NCBI GenBank assembly: GCA_947497295.1
Contig: CANMFU010000001.1
Coordinates: 682,001-746,000, forward strand
DNA length: 64,000 bases
Reading direction: 5' to 3'
DNA from: an uncultured Roseovarius sp.
GTDB taxonomy: Bacteria; Pseudomonadota; Alphaproteobacteria; Rhodobacterales; Rhodobacteraceae
Below are positions 19,412 through 29,636 of this stretch, one piece after another. The notes under the pieces were generated by a model. It was not told the DNA's origin. It did no database searches and was given only the letters and a program-made list of their open reading frames with translations. Each line of letters begins with the position of its first letter. The stretch's first letter is position 1. Made by a program: the position numbers and the translations under genes.

Positions 19412-19804
19412 TCCGGGACCACAGCGCGCGACAACCACCCTTCGCGGGTCCAGACATAGCTGATGTCTCCGGGCTACTTCTGGTTTGTGCGATCCGCCGG
19501 GCCGTAACGGCCCAACAGGGTTGGGGCGCTATCACAGTGTATGGCTGTTCCCTGCTATTCATGGAGACGTATCTGGATCTATGGGTAGCCCCCTGTGGCG
19601 TAACAGTTTTTGCTGGCAAAACAGGTGGGCAGAGGCTCTTTTCGGCGGCGCAGACCCTGACAAACTACCCTTGGGGCCATGCGGGGACGTTTCGCCCGAT
19701 AAGCGGGCAAGGGGTTTGTCTATGGATTGGCGATGAAGTTCCTTCTTGCTTTTTCCGGTGGACAACCGGGCGGCTTCTACATCAAAGGCGCTGAAAAGAC
19801 TGAT

Positions 19805-20551
19805 CTACCTCACGGCCTCTATCGGCCCCTTTGCACGGCCATGGATGAACTGATCCAGATAAGGATCGCCGGAGATATCCATGTCCGCGACCGGCCCGGT
19901 CCATTGAATCACGCCGTCATGCAGCATCGCTACCCGGTCGGCAATGGCGCGTACGGATGTCATGTCATGGGTGATTGTCATCGCGGTCGCCCCCATTTCC
20001 ACCACGATTTCGCGGATCAGATCATTGATGACGCCCGCCATGATCGGATCAAGGCCAGTCGTCGGTTCGTCAAAAAAGATGATCTCAGGCTCGGCGGCAA
20101 TCGCGCGGGCAAGGCCGACACGCTTTTGCATGCCGCCCGACAACTCGGCGGGGAATTTGTCGGCGGCATCCGGGGTCAGCCCGACACGGCGCAGTTTCTC
20201 AATCGCGATCTCCCGCGCCTCATGGGCCGGGCGCTTGGTCGGGCCGCGTTGCAGACGGAAGGCAACGTTTTGCCAGACGGGCAGCGAATCAAACAACGCG
20301 CCGCCCTGAAAGAGCATGCCAAACCGGGCCAGAAACGCATCCCGGTCACCCTGCGTGACATCGGCGCCGTCCAGCGTGATGGTGCCGCTGTCAGGCTTCA
20401 CCAGCCCAAGGATGGATTTCAGCAGGATCGATTTGCCGGTGCCGGACCCGCCGATGATGACCATGGACGATCCACTGCTCAGCGTCAGGTTTACACCGCG
20501 CAGCACGTGGTTGGTGCCAAAGGACTTTCGCACGTCGGTCAGAGTGATCAT
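19805..20551 (-). CDS. MlaF-type ABC transporter ATP-binding protein
   Basis: GGSGTGKSILLKSILGLVKPDSG, LSGGMQKRVGLARAIAAEPEIIFFDEPTTGLDP; ATGA overlap with mlaE-like gene. Confidence 0.9.
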   Translation of the reverse strand: MITLTDVRKSFGTNHVLRGVNLTLSSGSSMVIIGGSGTGKSILLKSILGLVKPDSGTITLDGADVTQGDRDAFLARFGMLFQGGALFDSLPVWQNVAFRLQRGPTKRPAHEAREIAIEKLRRVGLTPDAADKFPAELSGGMQKRVGLARAIAAEPEIIFFDEPTTGLDPIMAGVINDLIREIVVEMGATAMTITHDMTSVRAIADRVAMLHDGVIQWTGPVADMDISGDPYLDQFIHGRAKGPIEAVR

Positions 20552-21333
20552 GCTGAGAAAAACGCCTCTGTCAGGACATAGTTGCTGGCCAGTATCAGGA
20601 CCGATGATGTGACGACCGCCGCCTTGGTCGCGCGGCCCACGCCCTGTGCGCCGCGGCCCGAATTCATGCCGTAATAACAGCCCATCAACGCCACGATAAA
20701 GCCAAAGACCGACCCCTTGATCATGCCACTCAGCACGTCCCAACCTTCAAGAAAATTCAGCGTGTTGTGCATGTATGTTGCGGCATTGAAATCGAGCCGA
20801 CCCACGCCCACCAGAAATCCGCCCATGATGCCAATCACATCGCCCACGCCCACGAGTAACGGCACTGTCAGCGCCCCGGCCAAGACGCGCGGCAGGGTGA
20901 GGTATTTCATCGGGTTGGTGCTGAGGGTCGTCAGCGCGTCGATCTGCTCGGTTACCTTCATCGTGCCGATCTCGGCGGCAATCGAGGAGGCCACGCGCGC
21001 GGCCACCATCAGCCCGCCCAGAACAGGGCCAAGCTCGCGGGTCAGGCCGATGGCGACGATGGAGGGCACCACCGTTTCGGCGTTGAACCGCGCGCCGCCG
21101 GCATAGATTTGCAGTGCCAGCGCGCCGCCGGTGAACAGCGCGGTCAGCCCGACCACCGGCAGCGACAGCCAGCCGATCTGGATCAGTGCCTGACCGAATT
21201 CACGCAGGTAAAACGGAGGGCGGATCAGGTGCGATACTGTCTGTGCGGCAAATAGCGTCACGCGGCCAATACCTGCCAGCGCCGCAAAGACGTGCCGCCC
21301 GATGGCCGCCAGAAACGCTGTGATCACGCTCAT
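20548..21333 (-). CDS. MlaE-type ABC transporter permease
   Basis: [66 protein letters not shown]. Confidence 0.92.
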   Translation of the reverse strand: MSVITAFLAAIGRHVFAALAGIGRVTLFAAQTVSHLIRPPFYLREFGQALIQIGWLSLPVVGLTALFTGGALALQIYAGGARFNAETVVPSIVAIGLTRELGPVLGGLMVAARVASSIAAEIGTMKVTEQIDALTTLSTNPMKYLTLPRVLAGALTVPLLVGVGDVIGIMGGFLVGVGRLDFNAATYMHNTLNFLEGWDVLSGMIKGSVFGFIVALMGCYYGMNSGRGAQGVGRATKAAVVTSSVLILASNYVLTEAFFSA

Positions 21334-22367
21334 CCGCCCAGGTATCGCCGTGTATAGCGCTCGCTCATTGAGGTGAGGATCTCATAGCCGATCGTGCCGG
21401 CGGCATCTGCCAGCGTGTCGATTCCTTGCTGCGGCCCAAGAAGTGCGACCGATCTGGGATCGCTGGGCGTGTCCGTGACGTCAACGCCGATCAGGTCCAT
21501 CGAAATGCGCCCAACAATGGGGCAGCGCACATCATCTGCCCAGACCGCGGCGCGATCGCCAAGACAGCGCAGGATACCGTCGGCATAGCCAGTGCTGAGC
21601 GTGGCAATCCGGCTGGGACGGCGGGCGACCCACGCGCGACCGTATCCTACCGCGTCGCCAGGCGCGACGTCACGGCATTGGATCACCGGGACATCCAGCG
21701 ACACAACGGGGCGCGCCCGGTCGAAAGGCATACCGCCATACATGCCGATGCCGGGGCGGGTCACGTCGAAATGATAGGCCTGATTCAGTAGGATACCACC
21801 GGTATTGGCCAAACTAAGCGGGCAATCAAGGCCCGAAGTCATCTGGCGGAACGTCGCCAATTGGTCGGTGTTCATCGCTGCATCAGGCTCGTCCGCGCAG
21901 GCCAGGTGGCTGATGATCAATTGCGGGTCTTGGGCCAGCGCGATATCGCGCACGGCGGCCCATTCGCTGGGCTCCATACCCAGCCGGTTCATACCGGTAT
22001 CCAGTTGCAGGCCAAAGGGATGGCCCGGCAGCGATTCCAGATGGCGGATCATCTGGTCCAGCGAATTCAGGATCGGCGTCAGGTCCATATCGCCCAGCAT
22101 GTTGGCATCGCCCGCCATGTGGCCTGACAGGATATAGATCACCGGGCCGGGCCCCAGCGCCTGACGCAGGGCTGCGCCTTCCTCGGCGACGGCGACAAAA
22201 AAAGTGCGCGCGCCCGCCTTGGCCAGCGCCCGGCCTACGCGCGCGGCGCCAAGGCCATAGCCATTGGCCTTGACCACGGCGCCCGGCTCGGCCCGGCCCA
22301 TAGAGCCGAGGGCAGTCCAGTTGGCGGTTAATGCGCCAAGGTCGATGGTTAGGGTGGCTGTACTCAT
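21330..22367 (-). CDS. alr: Alanine racemase
   Basis: [16 protein letters not shown]-lysine motif; [14 protein letters not shown]. Confidence 0.92.
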   Translation of the reverse strand: MSTATLTIDLGALTANWTALGSMGRAEPGAVVKANGYGLGAARVGRALAKAGARTFFVAVAEEGAALRQALGPGPVIYILSGHMAGDANMLGDMDLTPILNSLDQMIRHLESLPGHPFGLQLDTGMNRLGMEPSEWAAVRDIALAQDPQLIISHLACADEPDAAMNTDQLATFRQMTSGLDCPLSLANTGGILLNQAYHFDVTRPGIGMYGGMPFDRARPVVSLDVPVIQCRDVAPGDAVGYGRAWVARRPSRIATLSTGYADGILRCLGDRAAVWADDVRCPIVGRISMDLIGVDVTDTPSDPRSVALLGPQQGIDTLADAAGTIGYEILTSMSERYTRRYLGG

Positions 22368-22559
22368 GGCCGGGGTTTTGACACGAGTGCGCGCAGCGTC
22401 AAGGCCAAAGCGTCGGCGCGGTCGCTACCGCAGAATTTGCGCGATATTAAAGCGTCTCGCCTTTAGCCCGAGGCATCCCGTAGAGGCGAAACGCGCGCAA
22501 CGCTCATATGTCCCGCGTGTTTCGCAAAAACCTGTGATTCGGGATTTCTGCGCAACGCT

Positions 22560-24074
22560 TCAGAATTCCTGCTCGCTGCTGCCGCCGCCATTCTGCCACG
22601 GCTGAACAAGGTTGCCAAACCGGGTAAAGCGACCTTCGAAGCTGAGCTCGACCGACCCGATGGGGCCGTGGCGCTGTTTGCCGATGATGACTTCGGCCTT
22701 GCCGTGCAAACGCTCCATCCGCTCCTGCCAGGCGGCCATTTCGTCCAGCCGGTCGTCGGAGGGTTTCTCGCGCTCGACGTAATATTCTTCGCGGAACACG
22801 AACATGACCACATCCGCGTCCTGCTCGATCGAGCCTGATTCGCGCAAGTCCGACAGCTGGGGGCGCTTATCCTCGCGGTTTTCGACCTGACGGCTGAGCT
22901 GCGACAGGGCGATGACGGGAATATCCAGTTCCTTGGCGATGGCCTTGAGGCCCATGGTGATCTCGGAAATCTCGTTCACGCGGTTCTCGCTACGGCCTGT
23001 GCCGCGCACCAGCTGAAGATAGTCCACGATCAGCACGTCAAGGCCATGCGTCCGTTTCAAGCGCCGGGCGCGCGCCGCCAGCTGGCTGATCGGCAGGGCA
23101 GGCGTGTCGTCGATATAAAGCGGGCAGGATTCCAGCTGTTTGGCGGCATCGACAAAGCGGCGGAATTCGCCCTCAGTCAGATCGCCCCGACGGATCTGTT
23201 CAGAAGGCACTTCGGAGGCCTCAGAGAGGACGCGAGCGGCCAGTTGTTCGGCGCTCATCTCAAGGGAGTAAAAGCCGACGACGCCGCCCTCAATGGAGCC
23301 TTCGGTGCCGTCGGGCAGGGTGCCGCGCTTGTAGGCCTTGGCGATGTTGAACGCCAGGTTCGTGGCCAGCGAAGTCTTGCCCATCGACGGCCGCCCGGCA
23401 AGAATCAGCAGGTCGGATTTGTGCAGTCCGCCCAGCTTCTTGTCCATGTCGATCAGGCCGGTCGAGATGCCGGCCATGCCGCCCTCGCGCTGATAGGCGG
23501 CGTTAGCAACATTAACAGCGTCCGTTACCGCCCTGAGAAAGCTCTGAAATCCACTGTCGGTCTGGCCCTGCTCGCTGAGCTTGTAAAGCTGCTGTTCGGC
23601 CTCGACGATCTGATCCTTTGGCTCAGAGTCCACATTCATATGCGCCGCCTTGCCGGCGATGTCGTGGCCCAGCGCAATCAATTGGCGGCGGATGGCCAGA
23701 TCATAGATCATCTGCGCGTAATCGCGCACCGCATAGGTGCTGATCGCGGCGCCGGCCAGATTGACCAGATATGCGGGACCGCCTAATTCCTTCAGCCCCT
23801 CGTCTTCTTCCAGAAAGGCCTTGATCGTGACGGGCGAGGCGAGGTTGTTCTTGGCGATGCGCGCCGAGGAGGTTTCAAAGATGCGGGCGTGGACCGGGTC
23901 GTAGAAATGCTGCGGGCCGATGATGCTGGCGATGCGGTCGAACACGTCGTTGTTGGTCAGGATCGCGCCCAGCAACTGCTGTTCGGCCTCGATCGAGTGG
24001 GGCATGGTATCGGCGGCCTGAATTTCGGTTCCGGCGGCGCTGCCGCTGGCATTGAATTTGATGATCTCGTTCAT
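22560..24074 (-). CDS. dnaB: Replicative DNA helicase DnaB
   Basis: DMPHSIEAEQQLLGAILTNNDVFD; ILAGRPSMGKTSLATNLAFN; DYLQLVRGTGRSENRVNEISEI; LSDLRESGSIEQDADVVMFVFREEYY. Confidence 0.97.
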   Translation of the reverse strand: MNEIIKFNASGSAAGTEIQAADTMPHSIEAEQQLLGAILTNNDVFDRIASIIGPQHFYDPVHARIFETSSARIAKNNLASPVTIKAFLEEDEGLKELGGPAYLVNLAGAAISTYAVRDYAQMIYDLAIRRQLIALGHDIAGKAAHMNVDSEPKDQIVEAEQQLYKLSEQGQTDSGFQSFLRAVTDAVNVANAAYQREGGMAGISTGLIDMDKKLGGLHKSDLLILAGRPSMGKTSLATNLAFNIAKAYKRGTLPDGTEGSIEGGVVGFYSLEMSAEQLAARVLSEASEVPSEQIRRGDLTEGEFRRFVDAAKQLESCPLYIDDTPALPISQLAARARRLKRTHGLDVLIVDYLQLVRGTGRSENRVNEISEITMGLKAIAKELDIPVIALSQLSRQVENREDKRPQLSDLRESGSIEQDADVVMFVFREEYYVEREKPSDDRLDEMAAWQERMERLHGKAEVIIGKQRHGPIGSVELSFEGRFTRFGNLVQPWQNGGGSSEQEF

Positions 24075-24308
24075 GTCGCTCTCCGGCTGCCTCGCGATGC
24101 CGTCATAGACGCAGGCTGGGCGCGGGTGCAAATTGTATAAACCTGTGGGTGGATTTCACAGCGCCCCGCTTGAGCGGTATCTTGCGGTTTTGAAGGTGGG
24201 TTCGTCAACATCTGGTATTTGAGCGCGCGGATTGCCGCGCGCGCGACCCGTGCAGGCTGCAAAAGGATTGAGCCTGTTGCGGGGAAGTGACAGCCTGTTT
24301 GGAGCCGC

Positions 24309-24983
24309 TCAGGCGCGGGCGTCCTGCCATGCGCGGGGCGCCTTGAGAAACGCCTCGACCTCGCGCAGGGTGGCATCGTCGAACGTGCCTTGGGCGCGCG
24401 CTTCGGCCAGAACGTCCCACCATGTGCACAGATGATGCAGCGCGACGCCGTGATTCTCAAGCGTCTGGACCGTGTCCGGGAAGATGCCGTAGTAAAAGAT
24501 GACGGCGGTATGCGCGCAGGTGGCGCCGGTGTCGCGGATCGCATCCACAAAGCCGATTTTCGAGCCGCCATCGGTGGTCAGATCCTCGACCAGCAGCACG
24601 CGCTGGCCCTCGGTCATTGTGCCCTCGATCCGCGCGCCGCGCCCGTGCCCCTTGGGCTTTTTTCGCACATAGGTCATCGGCAGGGCCAACCGCTCGGCTA
24701 TCAGGGCGGCAAACGGGATGCCGGCCGTCTCGCCGCCGGCGATATTGTCGAACGCCTCAAGCCCCGCATTGCGCATGACGGTCACGGCCAGGAAATCCAT
24801 CAGCGTGCTGCGGATGCGCGGATACGAGATCAGCTTGCGGCAGTCGATATAGGTCGGGCCGGGCAGGCCGGAAGAGTAAATGTAGGGCGTTTCTGCGTTG
24901 AAATGGACGGCGCCGATTTCCAGCAGCATACGCGCGGTCAGGCGGGCAATCTCGTCGGCGGGGGGGTAGGAGCTGGGAATCAT
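24309..24983 (-). CDS. pyrE: Orotate phosphoribosyltransferase
   Basis: [57 protein letters not shown] motif. Confidence 0.95.
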   Translation of the reverse strand: MIPSSYPPADEIARLTARMLLEIGAVHFNAETPYIYSSGLPGPTYIDCRKLISYPRIRSTLMDFLAVTVMRNAGLEAFDNIAGGETAGIPFAALIAERLALPMTYVRKKPKGHGRGARIEGTMTEGQRVLLVEDLTTDGGSKIGFVDAIRDTGATCAHTAVIFYYGIFPDTVQTLENHGVALHHLCTWWDVLAEARAQGTFDDATLREVEAFLKAPRAWQDARA

Positions 24984-25030
24984 GCGGGCGGTCCTTGTGG
25001 CGGCAAACTGGGATTATTTCGCCTTCGGCG

Positions 25031-25052
25031 AGGATATTTTTAGCAAGAAGAA
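25031..25052 (+). repeat. Dispersed intergenic repeat copy 1 (AGGATATTTTTAGCAAGAAGAAC)
   Basis: Matches the copies near 36772 and (inverted) 28184. Confidence 0.65.
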
Positions 25053-26086
25053 CGGGCGGTCACGTGCCATCCGGGCGTGAAGCCGGGATCGAAGATGGTG
25101 ACGGGGCCGTCGTCGGTGTTGATACAGCTCGGCAGGTCGGGCGCGCCCCTGGCCAGTGTTATCGTGCCCTCATTCGGCGGCAGGCCGTAGAAAGCCGGAC
25201 CGTTCAGCGAGGTGAAAGCCTCGAGCTTGTCCAGGGCGCCGTCCTCTTCGAACACATGCGCCAGGATGGGCATTGTGTTCGGTGCGGTGAAGCAGCCGGC
25301 GCAGCCGCAGGGCTGGAGTTTGGCCGGATCGGTATGAGGCGCGCTGTCGGTGCCGAGGAAGAAGCGCGCATCCCCGGAGGTGGCGACGGTGCGCAGGGCC
25401 AGGCGGTGCTTTTCACGCTTGGCGACGGGCAGGCAGTAGTAATGCGGGCGGATTCCCCCGGCAAGGATGTGATTTCGATTGATCACCAGATGGTGCGTGG
25501 TGATCGTGCCGCCAAGGCCCGTATCATGCGCCTTGACGTAATCCACGCCCTGAGCCGTCGTGATATGCTCTAGCACCACTTTGAGGCCAGGTACGCGGCG
25601 GCGCAGCGGGTCAAGCACGCGGTCAATGAACACTGCTTCGCGGTCGAAAATATCTACGGCGGGGTCAGTCACCTCGCCATGGACGCACAGCGGCAAGCCG
25701 ATCTGGGCCATCCGCTCCAGCACGCCCTGCACGCGGGAAAAATCGGCGACGCCGCTTGCGGAATTGGTGGTGGCGCCCGCCGGGTAGAGTTTCACGGCGT
25801 GGATCAGGTTTGCGGCATGCGCGGCGGCCACATCGTCGGGGCGCGTGTCCTCGGTCAGGTAGAGGGTCATCAGCGGGGTGAATTGCGCGCCCTCGGGCAG
25901 TGCTGCCATGATGCGGGCGCGGTAGGCGGCGGCATCGGCGCCAGTGACCACGGGTGGCACGAGGTTCGGCATAATGATGGCGCGCGCAAAATGCGCAGCT
26001 GTCCATGGCAGAACGGCGCGCAGCATGGGGCCATCGCGCAGATGCAGGTGCCAGTCATCGGGGGTGCGAAGCGTCAGGTGTGTCAT
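25040..26086 (-). CDS. pyrC: Dihydroorotase
   Basis: [60 protein letters not shown]. Confidence 0.95.
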   Translation of the reverse strand: MTHLTLRTPDDWHLHLRDGPMLRAVLPWTAAHFARAIIMPNLVPPVVTGADAAAYRARIMAALPEGAQFTPLMTLYLTEDTRPDDVAAAHAANLIHAVKLYPAGATTNSASGVADFSRVQGVLERMAQIGLPLCVHGEVTDPAVDIFDREAVFIDRVLDPLRRRVPGLKVVLEHITTAQGVDYVKAHDTGLGGTITTHHLVINRNHILAGGIRPHYYCLPVAKREKHRLALRTVATSGDARFFLGTDSAPHTDPAKLQPCGCAGCFTAPNTMPILAHVFEEDGALDKLEAFTSLNGPAFYGLPPNEGTITLARGAPDLPSCINTDDGPVTIFDPGFTPGWHVTARSSC

Positions 26087-27116
26087 GCGTGCGCTTTACC
26101 TGATCGACGTGCGCCGCGCCAGTGGGATCGGCTTGGTCGTCTGCATCCGTTTGCGTGCGCGCTGGTAGATGCGTGCCATCCGCCTCGGCGCTTTTATAGG
26201 CGGCGTCCAGTGCTTTGCGAAAGGGACGCGCGTTGCGTTGCTCCAAAACACTGCGCGCCAGCAGGACGGTCAGGTAGGGCCGTGCCGCTGCCGTCAGCTT
26301 TTGCAACAGCTTGAATTGATAGCCGCCATCATTGCGCCGCGCCCGGTAAAGAGCGGCCAGAGCGGTGCGGTCCAGTTTGCCCGCGCTAAGCTGCGCGAGA
26401 ATGGGGAACAGGATCTGAAGCCGTATCAGCCCCGCCTCCAGCTGCGGCCCCATATAGCGCATGCGAAACAGCGTGACATTCGGGCGCGTGAACAGCGCGG
26501 CATGCATCGCGTCCAGGTCATTTTCGGGATCGTATAGGATGAACGCCTCGGCCGCGGCATCCAGCATGTCGGGCGCATATCCGTAGCGATCTGAAAACGA
26601 TGTGCGGCGCATATGACGGTAACGGTCGTCCCATTCCGCCACGCGCGGATCCAGGCTTGCCTGCGGCGACAGGGCCAGGACCTTGGCGCCCGGCGCCGCG
26701 ACCGAAAATGCGGCGGCAGCATAACCGCATGGACCTGCACCGTAGAATAACACCTGCTCGAAATTCTCAAAGAACCCATCATCCATCAGCCGGTCAAAAT
26801 AGCCGTAAACCGCCGGATCGCGGAACCAGGTATCGCCGTCCGATACCAGGCACAGATGCGACCAGCCGAGACCGCGCGCCATGTCCCAGCCCAGCGGCCG
26901 GGCATCGTGCGACAGTGCCTCGATCCTCTGATGCGTCTCGAACGTGACCAGAAGTGTTGGCTTGTCCTCAATGAATATGGCCGCGTGGCGCGCGCCCAGA
27001 CGCTCGACATAGCCGTTTTCCCCAGCGACCTCTTCTGCCTGGTCCAACCATGCCTCGCGTCCGGACAGGTTGCAGAGCGGCATGTCAAAGCTTCTGGGGG
27101 CGTCCTGCATGATCAT
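26055..27116 (-). CDS. Conserved hypothetical protein (alpha/beta-hydrolase-like features)
   Basis: Long [37 protein letters not shown]; overlaps pyrC start by 32 nt. Confidence 0.7.
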   Translation of the reverse strand: MIMQDAPRSFDMPLCNLSGREAWLDQAEEVAGENGYVERLGARHAAIFIEDKPTLLVTFETHQRIEALSHDARPLGWDMARGLGWSHLCLVSDGDTWFRDPAVYGYFDRLMDDGFFENFEQVLFYGAGPCGYAAAAFSVAAPGAKVLALSPQASLDPRVAEWDDRYRHMRRTSFSDRYGYAPDMLDAAAEAFILYDPENDLDAMHAALFTRPNVTLFRMRYMGPQLEAGLIRLQILFPILAQLSAGKLDRTALAALYRARRNDGGYQFKLLQKLTAAARPYLTVLLARSVLEQRNARPFRKALDAAYKSAEADGTHLPARTQTDADDQADPTGAAHVDQVKRTHDTPDASHPR

Positions 27117-27273
27117 GGTCCTCGAATGAATGCGCGGCACAGATCGGGTCGCGACACGCTATTTGATATCCGGCAATTCAGGCAAAACTTTGGAAAATTC
27201 GTGCAGTTTGCTGGACAGGCTTAGCGAAGCGTCACAGGATGCCCCTAACAGCGCAGACAAACGAGGCGATTTT

Positions 27274-28182
27274 ATGGAGCAACCGGCCAATATAGACGAT
27301 GTGCAACAGATGCTGGCCGGGCAGGGATATGTCTGCGGGCGCGCGTTGGCAACGGCGCTGTTCCTGTCTTTGCGGCTGGGACGCCCCCTGTTTCTGGAGG
27401 GCGAGGCCGGCACCGGCAAGACCGAGATCGCCAAGGCCGTTGCAACCGCCCTTGGCCGCCGTCTGATCCGCCTGCAATGCTACGAGGGGCTGGATGCCTC
27501 GACGGCAGTTTACGAATGGAACTTCGCGGCCCAGATGATCGCGCTGCGTGCCGCCGAGGCTGGCGGTAATACTGATACTGCTGCCCTCACCGACCATCTT
27601 TTTACGGAAAAATTCCTGGTTGAGCGTCCCCTGTTGCAAGCCATGCGCCCGCAGCCCGGCGGCCCGCCGGTCCTGCTGATCGACGAGATGGACCGCACCG
27701 ACGCCCCGTTCGAGGCTTTCCTGCTGGAGGCGCTCAGCGATTTTCAGGTCACCATCCCCGAGTTGGGCACGATCAAGGCCGCTGAGCCGCCCATCGTCAT
27801 CGTGACCTCGAACCGCACCCGCGAAGTGCATGACGCGCTCAAACGCCGTTGCCTTTATGCGTGGGTCGACTACCCCGATTTCGAGCGAGAGGCCGAAATC
27901 CTCGCCGCCCGCGCGCCCGACCTGTCCGAGACGCTCAGCCGCGAGGTCGTTGCCTTCGTGCAGGCGCTGCGTACCGAGGATCTGTTCAAGAAACCCGGCG
28001 TTGCCGAAACCATCGACTGGGCCAAATGCCTGCTGGCGCTGGATGCGGTCGCGCTCAGCCCGCAAGTGGTGGCAGATACGCTGGGCGCCTTACTGAAATA
28101 TCAGGACGATATCGCGAAGCTGCAGGGCAGCGAGTCCGCTCGTATTCTTGATCAGGCCCGCGCGGCCGTGCCGCCGGTATGA
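27274..28182 (+). CDS. MoxR-family AAA+ ATPase (CoxD-like)
   Basis: Walker A EGEAGTGKTEIAK, Walker B VLLIDEMDRTD; LLEALSDFQVTIPELGTIKA. Confidence 0.92.
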   Translation: MEQPANIDDVQQMLAGQGYVCGRALATALFLSLRLGRPLFLEGEAGTGKTEIAKAVATALGRRLIRLQCYEGLDASTAVYEWNFAAQMIALRAAEAGGNTDTAALTDHLFTEKFLVERPLLQAMRPQPGGPPVLLIDEMDRTDAPFEAFLLEALSDFQVTIPELGTIKAAEPPIVIVTSNRTREVHDALKRRCLYAWVDYPDFEREAEILAARAPDLSETLSREVVAFVQALRTEDLFKKPGVAETIDWAKCLLALDAVALSPQVVADTLGALLKYQDDIAKLQGSESARILDQARAAVPPV

Positions 28183-28183
28183 C

Positions 28184-28232
28184 GCTTCATCTTGGCGCAA
28201 ATACTCCGGGGGTCCGGGGGTAGAACCCCCGG
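28184..28232 (-). repeat. Dispersed intergenic repeat copy 3, inverted, with GC-rich palindrome
   Basis: CTTCATCTTGGCGCAAATACTCCGGGGGTCCGGGGGTAGAACCCCCGG, reverse complement contains GGAGTATTTGCGCCAAGATGAAG. Confidence 0.55.
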
Positions 28233-28240
28233 CGCGACAT

Positions 28241-29521
28241 ATGCAAGAATATCCCGACCTCGATCTGCCGGAAAACCCCAAGCTGGCGCAGAACATCACC
28301 CATTTCATCCGCGCCCTGCGCCGGGCCGGTCTGCCCGTGGGGCCGGGCCGGATGCTCGACGCTGTGCGCGCCGTGTCCGCTGTCGGCTTTACCTCCAAGC
28401 GCGACTTTTACTGGACCTTGCATGCGCTTTGCGTCACCCGACCCGAACACCGTGCGGTGTTCGCGCAGATTTTTCGCCTCTACTGGCGGGACCCGCGATT
28501 TCTGGAGCATATGATGGGCATGCTCTTGCCCGCCATGCGCGGCCTGAACGAGACCCCGCAGGCCAAATCTGCCGAGAAACGCGCCGCCGAGGCGCTGCTG
28601 GACGGCGCCCAGACGTCTATGCCCGACCTGCCCGAGTCCAAGGACGAAGACAGTCTTCTTGAGGTCGATGCCAGCGCCACGGCGTCAGCGCGCGAGCGTC
28701 TGCGCAGCCTCGATTTCGAGCAGATGGGCACCGATGAGATCGCTCAGGCCAAACGGATGCTGGCTCGCCTGACGCTGCCGGTGCCGCCGATGCTGTCGCG
28801 GCGGATGACCCCGGATGCGCGAGGCCGACTGATCGACGCGCGCGCAACGATGCGGATCGCCATGCGCCGCGGCGGCGAGATTACGCAACTGGCGCGCCGG
28901 GCGCATCGCCACCGCGCCCCTGATCTGGTGGTGCTGTGCGACATTTCCGGCTCGATGAGCCAATACAGCCGCATGGTCCTGCATTTCGTCCATGCCGTTG
29001 CCAACAGCCGCGGCGCGGATCGCGCGGGGGGCTGGGGCCGGGTGCATGCCTTCACCTTTGGCACGCGGCTGAGCAACATTACCCGGCATCTGGACACGCG
29101 CGACGTCGATGCCGCGTTAGCGGCCGCCGGGCGCGAGGTGCAGGATTGGGAGGGGGGCACGCGCATCGGCGACAGTCTTGCCGTGTTCATTCGCGACTGG
29201 TCGCGCCGGGTGCTGGCGCAGGGCGCGGTCGTGCTGCTGATCACTGACGGTCTGGACCGTGGCGCGCCCGAATATCTGGCGGCGCAGATGCAGCGCCTGC
29301 AGCTGACTGCACGGCGGCTGATCTGGCTCAACCCGCTTCTGCGTTGGGACGGTTTTGAGCCGCGCGCTCAGGGGATCGCCGCGATGCTTCCGCATGTCGA
29401 CAGCCTTCTGGCCTGCCATTCTGTCGCGTCGATCGAGGATCTGGCCACCGCTTTTGCTGCTTCACCGCAGGTCGGCGAAAAAACCCGCCTGATGGCCGCG
29501 CGCGAGATCCCGCCGAGCTAG
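28241..29521 (+). CDS. VWA-domain protein (CoxE-like)
   Basis: MIDAS motif DLVVLCDISGSMSQYSRMVLHF; follows the MoxR-like gene. Confidence 0.9.
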   Translation: MQEYPDLDLPENPKLAQNITHFIRALRRAGLPVGPGRMLDAVRAVSAVGFTSKRDFYWTLHALCVTRPEHRAVFAQIFRLYWRDPRFLEHMMGMLLPAMRGLNETPQAKSAEKRAAEALLDGAQTSMPDLPESKDEDSLLEVDASATASARERLRSLDFEQMGTDEIAQAKRMLARLTLPVPPMLSRRMTPDARGRLIDARATMRIAMRRGGEITQLARRAHRHRAPDLVVLCDISGSMSQYSRMVLHFVHAVANSRGADRAGGWGRVHAFTFGTRLSNITRHLDTRDVDAALAAAGREVQDWEGGTRIGDSLAVFIRDWSRRVLAQGAVVLLITDGLDRGAPEYLAAQMQRLQLTARRLIWLNPLLRWDGFEPRAQGIAAMLPHVDSLLACHSVASIEDLATAFAASPQVGEKTRLMAAREIPPS

Positions 29522-29636
29522 CGCGCTCTGCGGAACAATCCAGGACGGCGCGCGTTGTGGCGGCAATAATCCGGGTATCGCGAGCAGCTGAATGCTTGCT
29601 CTGTGCCCTGATATGGTTTGACACAGGAGAATTTAC

